50,152 bases of DNA from an uncultured Erysipelotrichaceae bacterium (GCA_949744505.1 CATJXY010000048.1:1-50152); one strand, 5' to 3'. Positions 40,154 through 50,091 are shown, numbered from the stretch's first letter. Program-made: numbers and translations. The notes: generated by a model not told the origin, from the sequence alone.

Positions 40154-42292
40154 ATGGAAAAAGACTGGCAAGTAAAAGCACATTTAGATGATTATGATAA
40201 GATTGTTGCTTATGTCTCCACAAATTTTTATTTCGGAAAAAGCAATTTGTTTTTTTTGAAAGATACAAAAGGAGTATTGCAATCATGTTCTATACGCAGT
40301 ATTGAAAATCACTCGCAATATACAAAATATGAACTGGATGTTCCTTTTTCACTTGAATTTGGTCGAGAATATATCATGGTTGAGGAACATGCTCGTCAAT
40401 TTCCATTGCAAATCGGTCGGATTGTTAAAACACAACGATTTGATGAAGAGTTTTATTATGATGGAAATGATCTTGGAGCAGTATATAGTAAAGAAAGTAC
40501 CGTTTTTACTCTTTGGGCACCTACATCAACATCTGTTTTATTAAATCTTGAAAAGGGTGGGGAAGTTTTGCTTTTACCTATGAAAAGAGAAGAGAAAGGT
40601 ATATACCGTGTTGAAGTTAAAGGAGATTTAAAGAACGCAAGTTATACATATTTAGTAAAGGTTAACGGACATTATAATGAGGCTTGTGATCCGTATTCTT
40701 ATTCTTTAACATGTAATGGACTTCGCTCTGCCGTGATTGATTTGTCATTGAAAAAAACAGATTTATGTCAAAATAGTTGCACACCTTTTCTTTCTATGAC
40801 TGATGCAATTATCATGGAAGCCAATGTTCGGGATTTTACCAGTTTTAGGAATCTTGAATTGAAAAATAAACGTGGTACATTTAAGGCAATGGCAGAGAAC
40901 GGGCTACGTTTAAATGGATATACAGTGGGAATAGATTATCTCAAGGAATTGGAAATTACACATGTTCAATTACAACCCGTTATGGAATATGTAACAGTGG
41001 ATGAGGAAAATCCGGAAGAATTTTATAATTGGGGATATGATCCGAATCACTATCTTTCTTTAGAGGGAAGTTATAGTTCTGATGCGAAGGATCCATATGC
41101 CCGTATTAAAGAATTTAAAGAACTTGTTAAAAAGCTTCATCAAAGCAATATTCGTGTATGCTTGGATGTTGTATTCAATCATGTGTATGATATGGTAAGT
41201 TCAAATTTTGAAAAAATCGTTCCATTATATTATTTCAGAGTTAGTGAAACAGGATATGTTTCAAATGGGTCATTTTGTGGTAATGATTTGGATTCTACAA
41301 GAAAAATGATGAGAAAGCATATTTTAGACAGTTGTAAATTTTTTACTAAAGAATATGGTATTGACGGATTTAGATTTGATTTAATGGGTATTTTAGATGT
41401 AGAAACAATGAATCGAATCGTAGCCGAGTGCCGTCAATTAAATCCGTCATTTATCTGTTATGGAGAAGGATGGAATATGCCGACTGCTTTGAAAGATGAA
41501 GATAAAGCAATTCAAGCGAATAATTCAAAGATGCCCTTGATTGCCCATTTTAATGATATTTTCAGAGATAAGATAAAGGGGAAGTCTTCAGAATATGATT
41601 CAATGATCAAAGGCTTTGCGACAGGAAATGTATTTGATATTTATGATGTACAAGATGCTTTAATGGCGAATTGTGTTGATCATATTCATGCAAAAGTTTA
41701 TCAACATCCTTTTCAAAGTATTAACTATGTAGAATGTCATGATAATCAAACATGTTATGATAAAATTTGTGATTGTTGTCAAGAAGAAAGCGATGAAATA
41801 AAAATCAAAAGGCAAAAGCTGATGATCGGCATGCTGATGGTGGCACAGGGAGTTCCTTTTTTACAGTGTGGTCAGGAATTCTGTCGAACAAAAAACGGAT
41901 TGCATAACACATATCGAAGTGCCGATCAGATAAATCAAATTGACTGGTTGAGAAGATGTCGATTTGCAGATACAGTTGACTATACAAAAGCGTGTATTCA
42001 ATTGCGTAAAAGAAATCCGGTTTTCAAAATGAAAAGCAGTGAAGAAATTTTACATCATGTTTCGTTTGAAGTTCATGAGAATGAAATTTTGATTTATAAA
42101 TTGCAGAATATCGAAGAATATTGCGATTATCATGAAATATGGGTTTTATTTAATGGGGGCTTAAATGAGTATGTTTGGGAGGCGCAAGAACGCTTCTGTT
42201 TGATATTCGATGAATTTGGTTTTGTTAAAGAGCAGGAAGAAAGTTCTGTACTTAAAGCAACTGGATGTTCCATGCGTATTTATGCGCGATAG
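40154..42292 (+). CDS. pulA: Type I pullulanase (glycogen/starch debranching)
   Basis: The 712-residue protein has an N-terminal CBM48-like region (about 100-200, FTLWAPTSTSVLL) and a GH13 barrel with the type I pullulanase signature YNWGYDP. It has VCLDVVFNHVY, nucleophile D409 (GFRFDLMG) and acid/base E438 (YGEGW). It hydrolyses alpha-1,6 branches. There is no signal peptide, so it acts in the cytosol on glycogen or imported maltodextrins. The start at 40154 has GAGGTGAT. The chromate transporter genes follow after 20 bp and may be co-transcribed. Confidence 0.94.
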   Translation: MEKDWQVKAHLDDYDKIVAYVSTNFYFGKSNLFFLKDTKGVLQSCSIRSIENHSQYTKYELDVPFSLEFGREYIMVEEHARQFPLQIGRIVKTQRFDEEFYYDGNDLGAVYSKESTVFTLWAPTSTSVLLNLEKGGEVLLLPMKREEKGIYRVEVKGDLKNASYTYLVKVNGHYNEACDPYSYSLTCNGLRSAVIDLSLKKTDLCQNSCTPFLSMTDAIIMEANVRDFTSFRNLELKNKRGTFKAMAENGLRLNGYTVGIDYLKELEITHVQLQPVMEYVTVDEENPEEFYNWGYDPNHYLSLEGSYSSDAKDPYARIKEFKELVKKLHQSNIRVCLDVVFNHVYDMVSSNFEKIVPLYYFRVSETGYVSNGSFCGNDLDSTRKMMRKHILDSCKFFTKEYGIDGFRFDLMGILDVETMNRIVAECRQLNPSFICYGEGWNMPTALKDEDKAIQANNSKMPLIAHFNDIFRDKIKGKSSEYDSMIKGFATGNVFDIYDVQDALMANCVDHIHAKVYQHPFQSINYVECHDNQTCYDKICDCCQEESDEIKIKRQKLMIGMLMVAQGVPFLQCGQEFCRTKNGLHNTYRSADQINQIDWLRRCRFADTVDYTKACIQLRKRNPVFKMKSSEEILHHVSFEVHENEILIYKLQNIEEYCDYHEIWVLFNGGLNEYVWEAQERFCLIFDEFGFVKEQEESSVLKATGCSMRIYAR

Positions 42293-42312
42293 AATAGTGC
42301 AAGGAGGAAATT

Positions 42313-42855
42313 ATGAAAGAATATTTGGATTTATTTTTTACCTTTGCCCGAATCGGAGGATTAACTTTTGGGGGTGGTTATGCGATGCTTCCGATGTTAC
42401 AAAAAGAAGTTGTTGAAAAAAGAGGATGGGCAACGGAAGAAGAATTAATGGATTATTATGCGATAGGTCAATGTACTCCGGGAGTTATTGCCGTCAATAC
42501 CGCAACTTTTATTGGGTATAAGAATCGGGGAATTTTAGGCGGAATAATTGCTACACTGGGAGTTGTATTTCCATCTCTTGTCATTATCATGACAATTGCT
42601 GCATTTATTCGTAATTTTGCAGAGTTGGAAATTGTTAAGAATGCCTTTGCAGGAGTGCGGGTTTGTGTTTGTGTTTTGATATTGAATGCAGTTATTAAAC
42701 TTTTAAAAACTTCAGTAATTGATAAAGTCACATGTGTTTTATTTGTTTCTGTGGCACTGTTATCTGTTTTTACGGATTTATCACCCATTGTTTTGGTCGT
42801 ACTTGCAGGTGTATGCGGAATTCTTTTTAAAGGCAGAGCAAGGGAGGGGAAATGA
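42313..42855 (+). CDS. Chromate transporter family protein, first half-size subunit
   Basis: The 180-residue protein is one CHR domain with about five to six TM helices. The signature is FARIGGLTFGGGYAMLPMLQKEVV, then AIGQCTPGVIAVNTATFIGY. Half-size CHR proteins work as pairs. Chromate export is proven for some members, but the natural substrate in gut-type anaerobes is unclear. Its stop codon overlaps the start of the second subunit (ATGA), and it follows pulA closely with an AGGAGG site. Confidence 0.9.
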   Translation: MKEYLDLFFTFARIGGLTFGGGYAMLPMLQKEVVEKRGWATEEELMDYYAIGQCTPGVIAVNTATFIGYKNRGILGGIIATLGVVFPSLVIIMTIAAFIRNFAELEIVKNAFAGVRVCVCVLILNAVIKLLKTSVIDKVTCVLFVSVALLSVFTDLSPIVLVVLAGVCGILFKGRAREGK

Positions 42856-43442
42856 TCATGATTTATTTACAATTGTTTTATGAGTTCTTCAAGATTGGAT
42901 TATTTGCCATAGGGGGAGGACTTGCAACGTTACCTTTCTTAAATGATTTGGCAGTTAAAACCGGATGGTACACTCAAGCTCAACTGGCTGACATGATTGC
43001 AATAAGTGAATCAACTCCCGGTCCAATCGGAGTGAATACCGCAACCTATGTTGGGTTTACGGCCGGAGGATTTTTTGGTTCTTTTGCAGCTACATTCGGA
43101 TTGATTGCACCGTCTGTAATTATCATTGTCATTGTTGCGCGTATTTTAGCAAGTTTTAAGGATAGTAAACTTGTTAAGGCTACATTTTACGGTCTTCGCC
43201 CTGCATCTACCGGTTTGATTGCTGCGGCTGGATGGTCAGTCGTGTTGATTTCTTTAATTCATGTTGATTTGTATGAACAAAGTAAAGATTTACTTCAATT
43301 ATTTGATTTAAAAGCAATTCTTCTTGCAGCTATATTATTTATATTTACCCAATTTGTTAAAAAAACAAAAGGACTTCATCCGGTCATATTTTTAGCTATA
43401 TCGGCTCTTGTGGGAATCCTGTTTAATTTTGCGGGAATATAA
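42852..43442 (+). CDS. Chromate transporter family protein, second half-size subunit
   Basis: The 196-residue CHR protein has the matching motifs FFKIGLFAIGGGLATLPFL and ISESTPGPIGVNTATYVGF. It pairs with the preceding subunit, with ATGA overlap ensuring translational coupling, and probably has opposite membrane topology. It ends at a strong terminator. Confidence 0.9.
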   Translation: MIMIYLQLFYEFFKIGLFAIGGGLATLPFLNDLAVKTGWYTQAQLADMIAISESTPGPIGVNTATYVGFTAGGFFGSFAATFGLIAPSVIIIVIVARILASFKDSKLVKATFYGLRPASTGLIAAAGWSVVLISLIHVDLYEQSKDLLQLFDLKAILLAAILFIFTQFVKKTKGLHPVIFLAISALVGILFNFAGI

Positions 43443-43448
43443 AAATAG

Positions 43449-43492
43449 AATTTCTTCTAATGTATAAAAGGCAATATTAGAAGAAATTTTTT
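43449..43492 (+). terminator. Terminator of pulA-chromate transporter genes
   Basis: A 13-bp stem, AATTTCTTCTAAT (43449-43461) with ATTAGAAGAAATT (43476-43488), has a 14-nt loop and is followed by T. Confidence 0.9.
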
Positions 43493-43551
43493 CTTGCAAT
43501 AAATATGTACTTAACATATAGTATTATGGAATGCGAAAAAAGGAGGAAATT

Positions 43552-44907
43552 ATGAGAGCAACACAACAAATGACAAAGGGATCCCCTTGGAAATTAATTT
43601 TAGCTTTTTCATTTCCTCTAATGTTGGGAAATTTATGTCAACAGTTTTATATCATGGTGGATGCTGCAATTGTTGGACAGATATTAGGCGTATCGGCAAT
43701 TGCTGCGGTGGGGGCAACGGAGTGGATCATATGGATGATGCAAGGACTTGTACAAGGATTTACTCAAGGGTTTTCTATTAAAATGGCACAAGATTATGGG
43801 GCAGAAGATTATTCATCACTAAGAAAAGATGTCGTTCATTCACTTGTTCTGTCGATTGTTTCGACATTGATCCTAGTTATTCTTTGTTTTGTTTCAATGA
43901 AAGCAATGCTGAGTATGTTAAATACACCAACAGATGTTTTAGGTGATGCAAGTATCTATTTGAAGACAATGATTTTTGCTTTGCCGATCGTGATGGTTTA
44001 CAATTTAACGGCAGCTATTTTACGCTCTTTGGGGGATAGTAAAACACCGCTTATTGCGATGATCGTAGCGAGTATTGTCAATATTATTCTGGACATCCTT
44101 TTTGTCTATAATTTTAAAATGGGTGTATTTGGAGCCGCATTTGCAACAATGATTGCACAATGTTTTTCAGCTGTAATTTGTTTGATTAAATGTATGAGCA
44201 TCTCTTATTTGAGATTTTTTGAAGAAGACAGAAAGTTTGATAAAGTATTGAGTCTCTATCTTATGAAATTGGGGATGCCGATGGCTTTTCAAAATGCAGT
44301 CATCAGTATCGGGGGAATGATTTTACAATCTGTTATCAATGGTTTTGGAGTTATTTTCTTGGCAGGCTTTACTGCTGCGAATAAGCTCTATGGTCTATTG
44401 GAAGTGGCTGCAACTTCTTATGGTTATGCAATGGTTACTTATGTCGGACAGAATGTTGGAGCCCATCAATTTAAACGAGTCAAGAAAGGCTATTGGGGAG
44501 CTTTATTTATTGCTTTGATAACCTCTGTTGTGATTAGTGCTGCAATGATTGTTTTTGGGAAACAGATTTTACTTCTATTTATTAATGGAGAAAGTCAAAT
44601 CGTATCTCAGACATTAGAAATTGCTTATCGGTATTTATCTATTATGGCCGTATGTTTGCCAATCTTATATTATTTGCATGTTACAAGATCAACCATACAA
44701 GGTTTGGGAAATACAGTATTACCAATGGTATCGGGAATTGTTGAATTTGTAATGCGTACTTTTTCAGCATTTATGTTACCTATGATAATTGGTTCAAGCG
44801 GAATTTTTTATGCAGAGATTACCGCATGGCTTGGGGCAGATTTTGTTTTATTTGCAAGCTATATTTATTGCATGAAAAAAGCAGAAAATTCTATGAGAAG
44901 CTTGTAA
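43552..44907 (+). CDS. MATE family efflux transporter (second copy)
   Basis: The 451-residue protein has 12 predicted TM helices. The MATE motifs are PLMLGNLCQQFYIMVDAAIVGQ, RSLGDSKTPL and the second-half STIQGLGNTVLPM. It differs clearly from the MATE at 16533-17897, being nearer the DinF/NorM-like group with GLVQGFTQGFSIKMAQDYGA. The start at 43552 has AGGAGG; an in-frame ATG 21 bp earlier lies before that site. It is monocistronic. Confidence 0.92.
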   Translation: MRATQQMTKGSPWKLILAFSFPLMLGNLCQQFYIMVDAAIVGQILGVSAIAAVGATEWIIWMMQGLVQGFTQGFSIKMAQDYGAEDYSSLRKDVVHSLVLSIVSTLILVILCFVSMKAMLSMLNTPTDVLGDASIYLKTMIFALPIVMVYNLTAAILRSLGDSKTPLIAMIVASIVNIILDILFVYNFKMGVFGAAFATMIAQCFSAVICLIKCMSISYLRFFEEDRKFDKVLSLYLMKLGMPMAFQNAVISIGGMILQSVINGFGVIFLAGFTAANKLYGLLEVAATSYGYAMVTYVGQNVGAHQFKRVKKGYWGALFIALITSVVISAAMIVFGKQILLLFINGESQIVSQTLEIAYRYLSIMAVCLPILYYLHVTRSTIQGLGNTVLPMVSGIVEFVMRTFSAFMLPMIIGSSGIFYAEITAWLGADFVLFASYIYCMKKAENSMRSL

Positions 44908-44926
44908 AAATCAGGCTTCTTTTTTC
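44896..44926 (+). terminator. Terminator of the second MATE gene
   Basis: AGAAGC (44896-44901) pairs with GCTTCT (44915-44920). Five T residues and a C-T tail follow. The left arm lies inside the coding sequence. Confidence 0.8.
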
Positions 44927-45037
44927 TGTGCTTGAATATGGAATGGAAAATATTGCGATTGATAAAGAGGGATAAGAAGAGAGTTGAATTTTTATTTTTT
45001 CAAAAAGTGATTTCAATTTTAAGAACTCTTTTTATTG

Positions 45038-45046
45038 TGGTATAAT
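45038..45046 (+). promoter_or_regulatory. Extended -10 promoter of the SNF2 gene
   Basis: TGG followed by perfect TATAAT (45041-45046). There is no clear -35 box. The transcript would start about 20 nt before the ATG. Confidence 0.45.
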
Positions 45047-45071
45047 AAGAGGTAATAAAGTGAGGGAATTT

Positions 45072-48000
45072 ATGAACATTAATGCCGGGATTCAACGATA
45101 TTTTAATTATCAGTCATGGACTCTTGCCCGTTATTATTATGAAAACGGAGCTGTGAAATCTGTAAGAATTGATTATGATCCGATTGTGGATGTTTATCTT
45201 ATCCATGCTAAAGTTGAGGTTCGTTCTGAAAGTTATCCTGTTTATTTAGAATTAAAGAGAAGTGGATATTTCCCTTCTTTTCATTGTGTCTGCCGCAATA
45301 GTATGCCAAATCGAGTTGCATGTCCTCATATCGGAGCAGTGATGTTGATGTTGCGAGAAGTCAATCCAATTCGTTTTCCGTATGAGTTTGATTATGCCGT
45401 TGAGCATGAAAGAATTATGCGAGCACAAAAATTGAAAGGTTTCATGGATGATACCGGTGCTTTAATTCAAGGTTATAAAAAAAATATTGAAAAACAATTG
45501 AAGATGGAGGAAGAACAAACAGATATTTCCATCATCACCAATATCGACTCGGAATTGGATGGGTTAAGTCTTGATTTTAAAGTAGGTAAAAATAAAAAGT
45601 ATGTAATTAAAAATTGCCGTCAGTTTTTAGATAATATTGATGGAAACTATTTTGTGGAATATGGAAAAGAACTGAATTTTTCTCATCATGAGAATTGTTT
45701 TGATGAGGTTTCAAAAAGAACAATTGCATTAATTCGTAAAATCGTTTATCGAAGTGAAGGAAATATTTTGAAATCTTTAAAAGTTAATGAACAATTTATG
45801 GATGACTTGTTTGATTTATATTATGGTGCTGATGAGTATACCAATTACAATTTTATGCTTTGTGATGAACCGAATATTCGATTGATGATGTCACAAGATT
45901 CAGAGTTAAATATTTTTAAGTTGGATACGGGATCAAATAAAATCTTAATAGGAAAAGAGTATGTCTACCTTTTAAATGAAAAGACATTGAGTCGCTGTTC
46001 TAAAGAATTTTCAAAGAGTTGCTTGGGGCTTTTCCACTATTTTAGTAAAGATTCACAATTGGTTGTTGATCCAAGTCATATTCAAGATTTTAACAAGTAT
46101 ATTCTATCATCTGTTTTGCCTTATATTGAACTTGAAAAAGGCGATTTTGAGTTTGTACTACCGGAAAGATACCGCTGTGAGGTCTATGTAGATATGATAA
46201 AAGACGGAAGTCTTTCCATTCAAGAATATGCAGTTGATAAAGAGGATAAAAAGAATTCAATGATTAATCATGAAAGCTTTCAAAATCCTGTACTGGATAA
46301 AATAAAAGAAACGCTTGCCGGTTGTTTCAATGAAATCGACTTAGAAAATCAAAGAGGAATTATCACAGATGAAATTTCAATCAGTTATTTTTTAGATAAA
46401 ATTCTTCCGTACTTACAAAAATTGTGCACAGTATATGTGTCGGATGTAATTAAAGGATTACGTAATCCAAAGCCTGTTACAATGCAAGTGGGAGTTAAAT
46501 TATCAAATGATCTTTTAGCAGTGGAAGTTTCGAGCATTGATATCCCGGAAGAAGAAATCAGTGAGGTATTACGTTCTTATCGAAGAAAAAAGAAATATCA
46601 TCGATTAAAAAACGGAGAGACAATCAGTTTGGAATCAGAAGGCATTCAAGAAGTGAATGATTTTTTAAATGATTTGAAAGTTCATCTTACAGAAGGAAAT
46701 GAATTCACAGTTGACTCCAATCGAATGTTTTATTTGGATCAGGTAGATAAAGATTTTAAATCTGTTAAATTTGAACGGAATCAATTATTTAAAGAATTAG
46801 TACAAAATGTAAAAGATGTTCAAAAGAAAGATTATTCGATACCTACTTGCCTTAAACCGATTTTAAGAGAGTATCAAGTGATGGGGTATAAATGGTTAAA
46901 GACGATGAAAGATTATCATTTGGGAAGTATTCTTGCAGATGATATGGGTTTAGGTAAAACAATTCAGGTTATTGCGCTATTGGAGGAAGATAAACAATCA
47001 AATAAAAATAGTTGTAGTATTGTTATAACTCCGGCTTCTTTGATTTTGAATTGGAAAGATGAAATTGAAAAATTTTCTGAGAATTTAAATTGTTTGTGTA
47101 TTCAAGGAAATCTTTCATCAAGAGAATACCTTATCAGTGAAATTTCACAATATGATGTAATTATTACGTCGTATGACTATTTACGAAAAGATTTTGAATT
47201 GTATGCGGATATAACATTTGAAAATATCATTTTAGATGAAGCTCAATTTATTAAAAATCATCTTACCAAAAATGCTCATGCGGTTAAAACATTGAAAGGC
47301 TTAAATCGCATTGTTTTAACGGGAACGCCAATTGAAAATTCTTTGGCAGAATTGTGGTCAATATTTGATTTTTTAATGCCGAATTATCTTTATAATTATA
47401 ATTATTTTAGAAATGAATATGAAAAACCTATTATAAAAGAACAAGATGAAAAAAAGCAGGAAAAATTAAAAAAGATTGTTGAACCATTTATTTTGAGAAG
47501 GAATAAAAAAGATGTATTAAAAGAACTTCCGGACAAAATTGAGCAAGAAATCCTTTTGGAATTTAATGAAGAGGAAAGAAAAATTTATCTTGCTAATTTG
47601 GCATTGATCAATAATGAACTTCAAGCCAAATTGAAAACGGAATCTTTGGACCGATTCCAAGTTCTTTCCATGATGACAAGGCTTCGTCAGATATGTTGTG
47701 ATAAAAGACTTGTATACGAAAATACAGAAGGACTATCATCTAAACTGGTTGGTTGTTTGGATTTGATCCGTTCAGCTAAATCTGGTAATAAAAAAGTATT
47801 ATTATTTAGTGCTTTTACAAGCTGTCTTTCTCTGATTGAACAAGAGTTATTAAAAGAGGGGATCACTTATTACAAACTGACCGGGTCTACAAACAAAGAA
47901 GAAAGACATCAAATGGTAGATAACTTTCAGTCAGATAAAACAGATGTATTTTTGATATCTTTAAAAGCCGGAGGAACAGGACTTAATTTGACGGCAGCAG

Positions 48001-48251
48001 AAGTTGTTATTCATTTTGATCCATGGTGGAATATGTCAGCTCAAAACCAAGCAACAGACAGAGCCTATCGAATCGGTCAAGAAAAAAATGTCCAAGTATT
48101 CAAATTGATCATGAAAGATAGTATTGAAGAAAAAATTTTAGATTTGCAACGTAAGAAAATGAATCTTGCGGATGCATTTGTAAGCAGCAATGAAGGATCG
48201 CTTACTTCGATGAACACACAGGAAATCTTAGATTTATTTACGATTGATTAA
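45072..48251 (+). CDS. SNF2-family helicase with SWIM zinc finger
   Basis: The 1059-residue protein has a SWIM finger (about 70-92, FHCVCRNS...CPHIGAV), a long SNF2-associated middle region, and the two-lobe helicase. Visible motifs are Walker A DDMGLGKT (about 623), DEAQ (from 722), LTGTPIENSLAELWSIFDFL, then LLFSAFTSCL, SLKAGGTGLNL and DRAYRIGQ. It is an ATP-dependent DNA translocase, probably in repair, recombination or transcription recycling; bacterial SNF2 proteins also occur in defence systems, but no nuclease or methylase neighbour supports that here. The start is ATG 45072 with GTGAGGG upstream; the in-frame GTG at 45060 overlaps that site. Confidence 0.92.
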   Translation: MNINAGIQRYFNYQSWTLARYYYENGAVKSVRIDYDPIVDVYLIHAKVEVRSESYPVYLELKRSGYFPSFHCVCRNSMPNRVACPHIGAVMLMLREVNPIRFPYEFDYAVEHERIMRAQKLKGFMDDTGALIQGYKKNIEKQLKMEEEQTDISIITNIDSELDGLSLDFKVGKNKKYVIKNCRQFLDNIDGNYFVEYGKELNFSHHENCFDEVSKRTIALIRKIVYRSEGNILKSLKVNEQFMDDLFDLYYGADEYTNYNFMLCDEPNIRLMMSQDSELNIFKLDTGSNKILIGKEYVYLLNEKTLSRCSKEFSKSCLGLFHYFSKDSQLVVDPSHIQDFNKYILSSVLPYIELEKGDFEFVLPERYRCEVYVDMIKDGSLSIQEYAVDKEDKKNSMINHESFQNPVLDKIKETLAGCFNEIDLENQRGIITDEISISYFLDKILPYLQKLCTVYVSDVIKGLRNPKPVTMQVGVKLSNDLLAVEVSSIDIPEEEISEVLRSYRRKKKYHRLKNGETISLESEGIQEVNDFLNDLKVHLTEGNEFTVDSNRMFYLDQVDKDFKSVKFERNQLFKELVQNVKDVQKKDYSIPTCLKPILREYQVMGYKWLKTMKDYHLGSILADDMGLGKTIQVIALLEEDKQSNKNSCSIVITPASLILNWKDEIEKFSENLNCLCIQGNLSSREYLISEISQYDVIITSYDYLRKDFELYADITFENIILDEAQFIKNHLTKNAHAVKTLKGLNRIVLTGTPIENSLAELWSIFDFLMPNYLYNYNYFRNEYEKPIIKEQDEKKQEKLKKIVEPFILRRNKKDVLKELPDKIEQEILLEFNEEERKIYLANLALINNELQAKLKTESLDRFQVLSMMTRLRQICCDKRLVYENTEGLSSKLVGCLDLIRSAKSGNKKVLLFSAFTSCLSLIEQELLKEGITYYKLTGSTNKEERHQMVDNFQSDKTDVFLISLKAGGTGLNLTAAEVVIHFDPWWNMSAQNQATDRAYRIGQEKNVQVFKLIMKDSIEEKILDLQRKKMNLADAFVSSNEGSLTSMNTQEILDLFTID

Positions 48252-48253
48252 AT

Positions 48254-48284
48254 AAATATCTCAATTATTAATTGGGATATTTTT
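48254..48284 (+). terminator. Terminator of the SNF2 gene
   Basis: A 12-bp stem, AAATATCTCAAT with ATTGGGATATTT (48254-48282), has one T-G wobble and a 5-nt loop, followed by T. Confidence 0.85.
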
Positions 48285-48473
48285 ACTATGAATTAAACAT
48301 CCTTAGAAGAATCATGATAGAAGTTATACTTATCCATAATTTAAAAAAATATGAAGATTTTTTTGTCTTAGGCTTATTGACTGCAATGTAAGTACTTTTT
48401 GGTATGTTTTAATTAGTAAACAACGATATTCGTTTTTACCTAGATATATAATGTAGATAGTTAAGGAGAAATT

Positions 48474-48530
48474 ATGAATGAAGCTATTAAGAGAAAAGAA
48501 AGTAATTATTTAAGAGGTGATTATTTATGA
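48474..48530 (+). CDS. Eighteen-codon leader ORF before the zinc-ribbon genes
   Basis: ATG at 48474 is preceded by AAGGAG at good spacing. The frame encodes a short basic peptide starting MNEAIKRKES. Its TGA overlaps the ATG of the next gene (ATGA), a typical coupling arrangement. It could be a translational leader, or the beginning of a longer gene that lost frame. No homology is claimed. Confidence 0.4.
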   Translation: MNEAIKRKESNYLRGDYL

Positions 48531-48985
48531 TTGTAGGTATTGGTAAGAAAGGAAAACAAGTCGGGTACATAGGAGTAGATAAATGTCCCAATTGTAAAAA
48601 TTATGTACATTTTAGGCTATATGAATACTCAGATACTATCAATGCATATTTCATTCCTATAGCTAAATTTAATAAAAAAACATTTCTAGTTTGTCCGGTG
48701 TGTGAAACTGCATGGGAATTATCTAATGATATAAAAGATAAAATGCTAGAAAAATCTATCAATTCATTATCACCAGAAACAACTCAAGTTATTTGGGGTA
48801 AGGCAAGTAAAATAGTAAAAGAATATGTGACAGAATACATTGAAATGTATGGTGACGATTGGTATCAAAGACTAATTGAAAAATGTGCAGGAGAGATTAA
48901 TAAAGAAATAGATGATAAAACTTATATTCAAGAAATTGTTGAAAAATATTTACAATTTTATCTTGATGATGATAGGCCAAAATAA
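48527..48985 (+). CDS. Zinc-ribbon domain protein
   Basis: The 152-residue protein has an N-terminal zinc ribbon with CPNCKN (about 20-25) and CPVCE (about 57-61). Between them lies NAYFIPIAKFNKK, the phenylalanine-isoleucine-proline stretch typical of the zinc_ribbon_15-like group. The C-terminal 80 residues are acidic and helical. There is no TM segment. GAGGTGAT gives a good ribosome site inside the leader ORF. It is followed after 9 bp by a smaller zinc-ribbon gene. The function is unknown. Confidence 0.72.
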   Translation: MIVGIGKKGKQVGYIGVDKCPNCKNYVHFRLYEYSDTINAYFIPIAKFNKKTFLVCPVCETAWELSNDIKDKMLEKSINSLSPETTQVIWGKASKIVKEYVTEYIEMYGDDWYQRLIEKCAGEINKEIDDKTYIQEIVEKYLQFYLDDDRPK

Positions 48986-48994
48986 GGAGGATTT

Positions 48995-49246
48995 ATGATT
49001 TTTTCAAACAGTAGTAATCAATGGAAAGTAAAAAATACTAAGGAAGTAAAACTAAAATGTAATCACTGTGGAAACACATGTGATCATTATGTTTTGGGAT
49101 GTCTTACAGGACCTGCTTTTGGATTTGTTTTACAACCGGCAAGTACAAAACTAGGATTCAAAAAATATTATTTAACTTGTTCAATATGTAATCAAATAAA
49201 TAAAGAAATTTCTAAAGAAGAATTAAATCATTTGAAAATAAAATAA
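48995..49246 (+). CDS. Small zinc-ribbon protein
   Basis: The 83-residue protein has two CxxC knuckles, LKCNHCGN and LTCSICNQ, separated by about 40 residues including a hydrophobic, glycine-rich stretch (LGCLTGPAFGFVLQPAS). It is probably a distant relative of the preceding zinc-ribbon protein, with which it forms an operon (AGGAGG precedes the ATG). The function is unknown. Confidence 0.7.
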   Translation: MIFSNSSNQWKVKNTKEVKLKCNHCGNTCDHYVLGCLTGPAFGFVLQPASTKLGFKKYYLTCSICNQINKEISKEELNHLKIK

Positions 49247-49313
49247 GTTTTAAGATTCTGTTAGAAGAGTACAATCAAAGGATACTTTACATCAAAAATA
49301 ATTTACCAATTAA

Positions 49314-49354
49314 AAAAGAAACTCGGTCTTAATATATTAAATCCGAGTTTCTTT
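49314..49354 (-). terminator. Terminator of the HD-domain gene
   Basis: AAGAAACTCGG pairs with CCGAGTTTCTT (49343 onwards), with an AT-palindromic loop. A T-run follows on minus. It may also serve the zinc-ribbon genes on plus. Its core AAACTCGG/CCGAGTTT recurs at 50092-50122. Confidence 0.85.
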
Positions 49355-49376
49355 ATGCTTATATAAATAAGGAATT

Positions 49377-50048
49377 TTATTTAAATGAGGATATATCTTT
49401 TATTTCGTTATTAATTGAAAATATAAAACTTATATTTAAATAGGATGATATTTTATAGGGTATAAGTATTGCCTTGCGCCAATCTTTTAATATATTCAAG
49501 TCGAACTTATTTTCAGTTGTATAATTTAATGCCAAATCTTTACTTGATATATTTATATCTACTTTTTTTATTTTTTGTATTTCTGTATTTAGTTTATCTT
49601 GAATACTTGAATTTATTGTTCTATGGTATGTGACATCTAATTTGTCAGCAAGTACTAATGACAATCCAACTAAAGTTTTTATATCATTTCCATTTGAATG
49701 ATCACGAATTGCTTGTTCTAGAATTTCTTGTTCATTTTTATTGACATCGATTCCATCTAAATAATTCCTAAATATGTTGGCACTTAGTAAAGCGTGTTCT
49801 GTTTTATTTATGTTACTTTCACTTAAACCGATATCATGTAATAATGCAGCAATTTTTGCTAATTCTATAGTTCTGCTATCAGCATTTAATTGCTTTAAAA
49901 TATTTTCTGCATAATTAGCAACACGTTTATAGTGTCCTAATCCGTGATCCCAATCCCATTTTCCATTTGTTATAAAATGTTTTTTTTCTATTTTATCTAC
50001 AGTTTCTAAATAAAATTTATTATTTAATATTTTATTATAAGAATCCAT
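49377..50048 (-). CDS. HD-domain phosphohydrolase
   Basis: The 223-residue protein has the HD superfamily metal site: H35/H39 (WDHGLGH), H71-D72 (LLHDIGLSE), H85 (EHALLSA), H117 (IRDHSNG) and D135/D138 (LADKLD). Family members are metal-dependent phosphatases or phosphodiesterases, often of nucleotides; the substrate is not determined. AGGAGG precedes the ATG. It is monocistronic, placed between a minus-strand tRNA and the zinc-ribbon pair, with near-identical terminator cores on both sides. Confidence 0.83.
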   Translation of the reverse strand: MDSYNKILNNKFYLETVDKIEKKHFITNGKWDWDHGLGHYKRVANYAENILKQLNADSRTIELAKIAALLHDIGLSESNINKTEHALLSANIFRNYLDGIDVNKNEQEILEQAIRDHSNGNDIKTLVGLSLVLADKLDVTYHRTINSSIQDKLNTEIQKIKKVDINISSKDLALNYTTENKFDLNILKDWRKAILIPYKISSYLNISFIFSINNEIKDISSFK

Positions 50049-50091
50049 TGTTCCTCCTGAAAATATCTGCTTTATATGTAGAAAAAATAAT

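Noticed and set aside
45072-48251. SNF2 helicase as part of an anti-phage defence system
   Set aside because: It sits alone between terminators, with no methylase, nuclease or phospholipase-D-type partner gene next to it.
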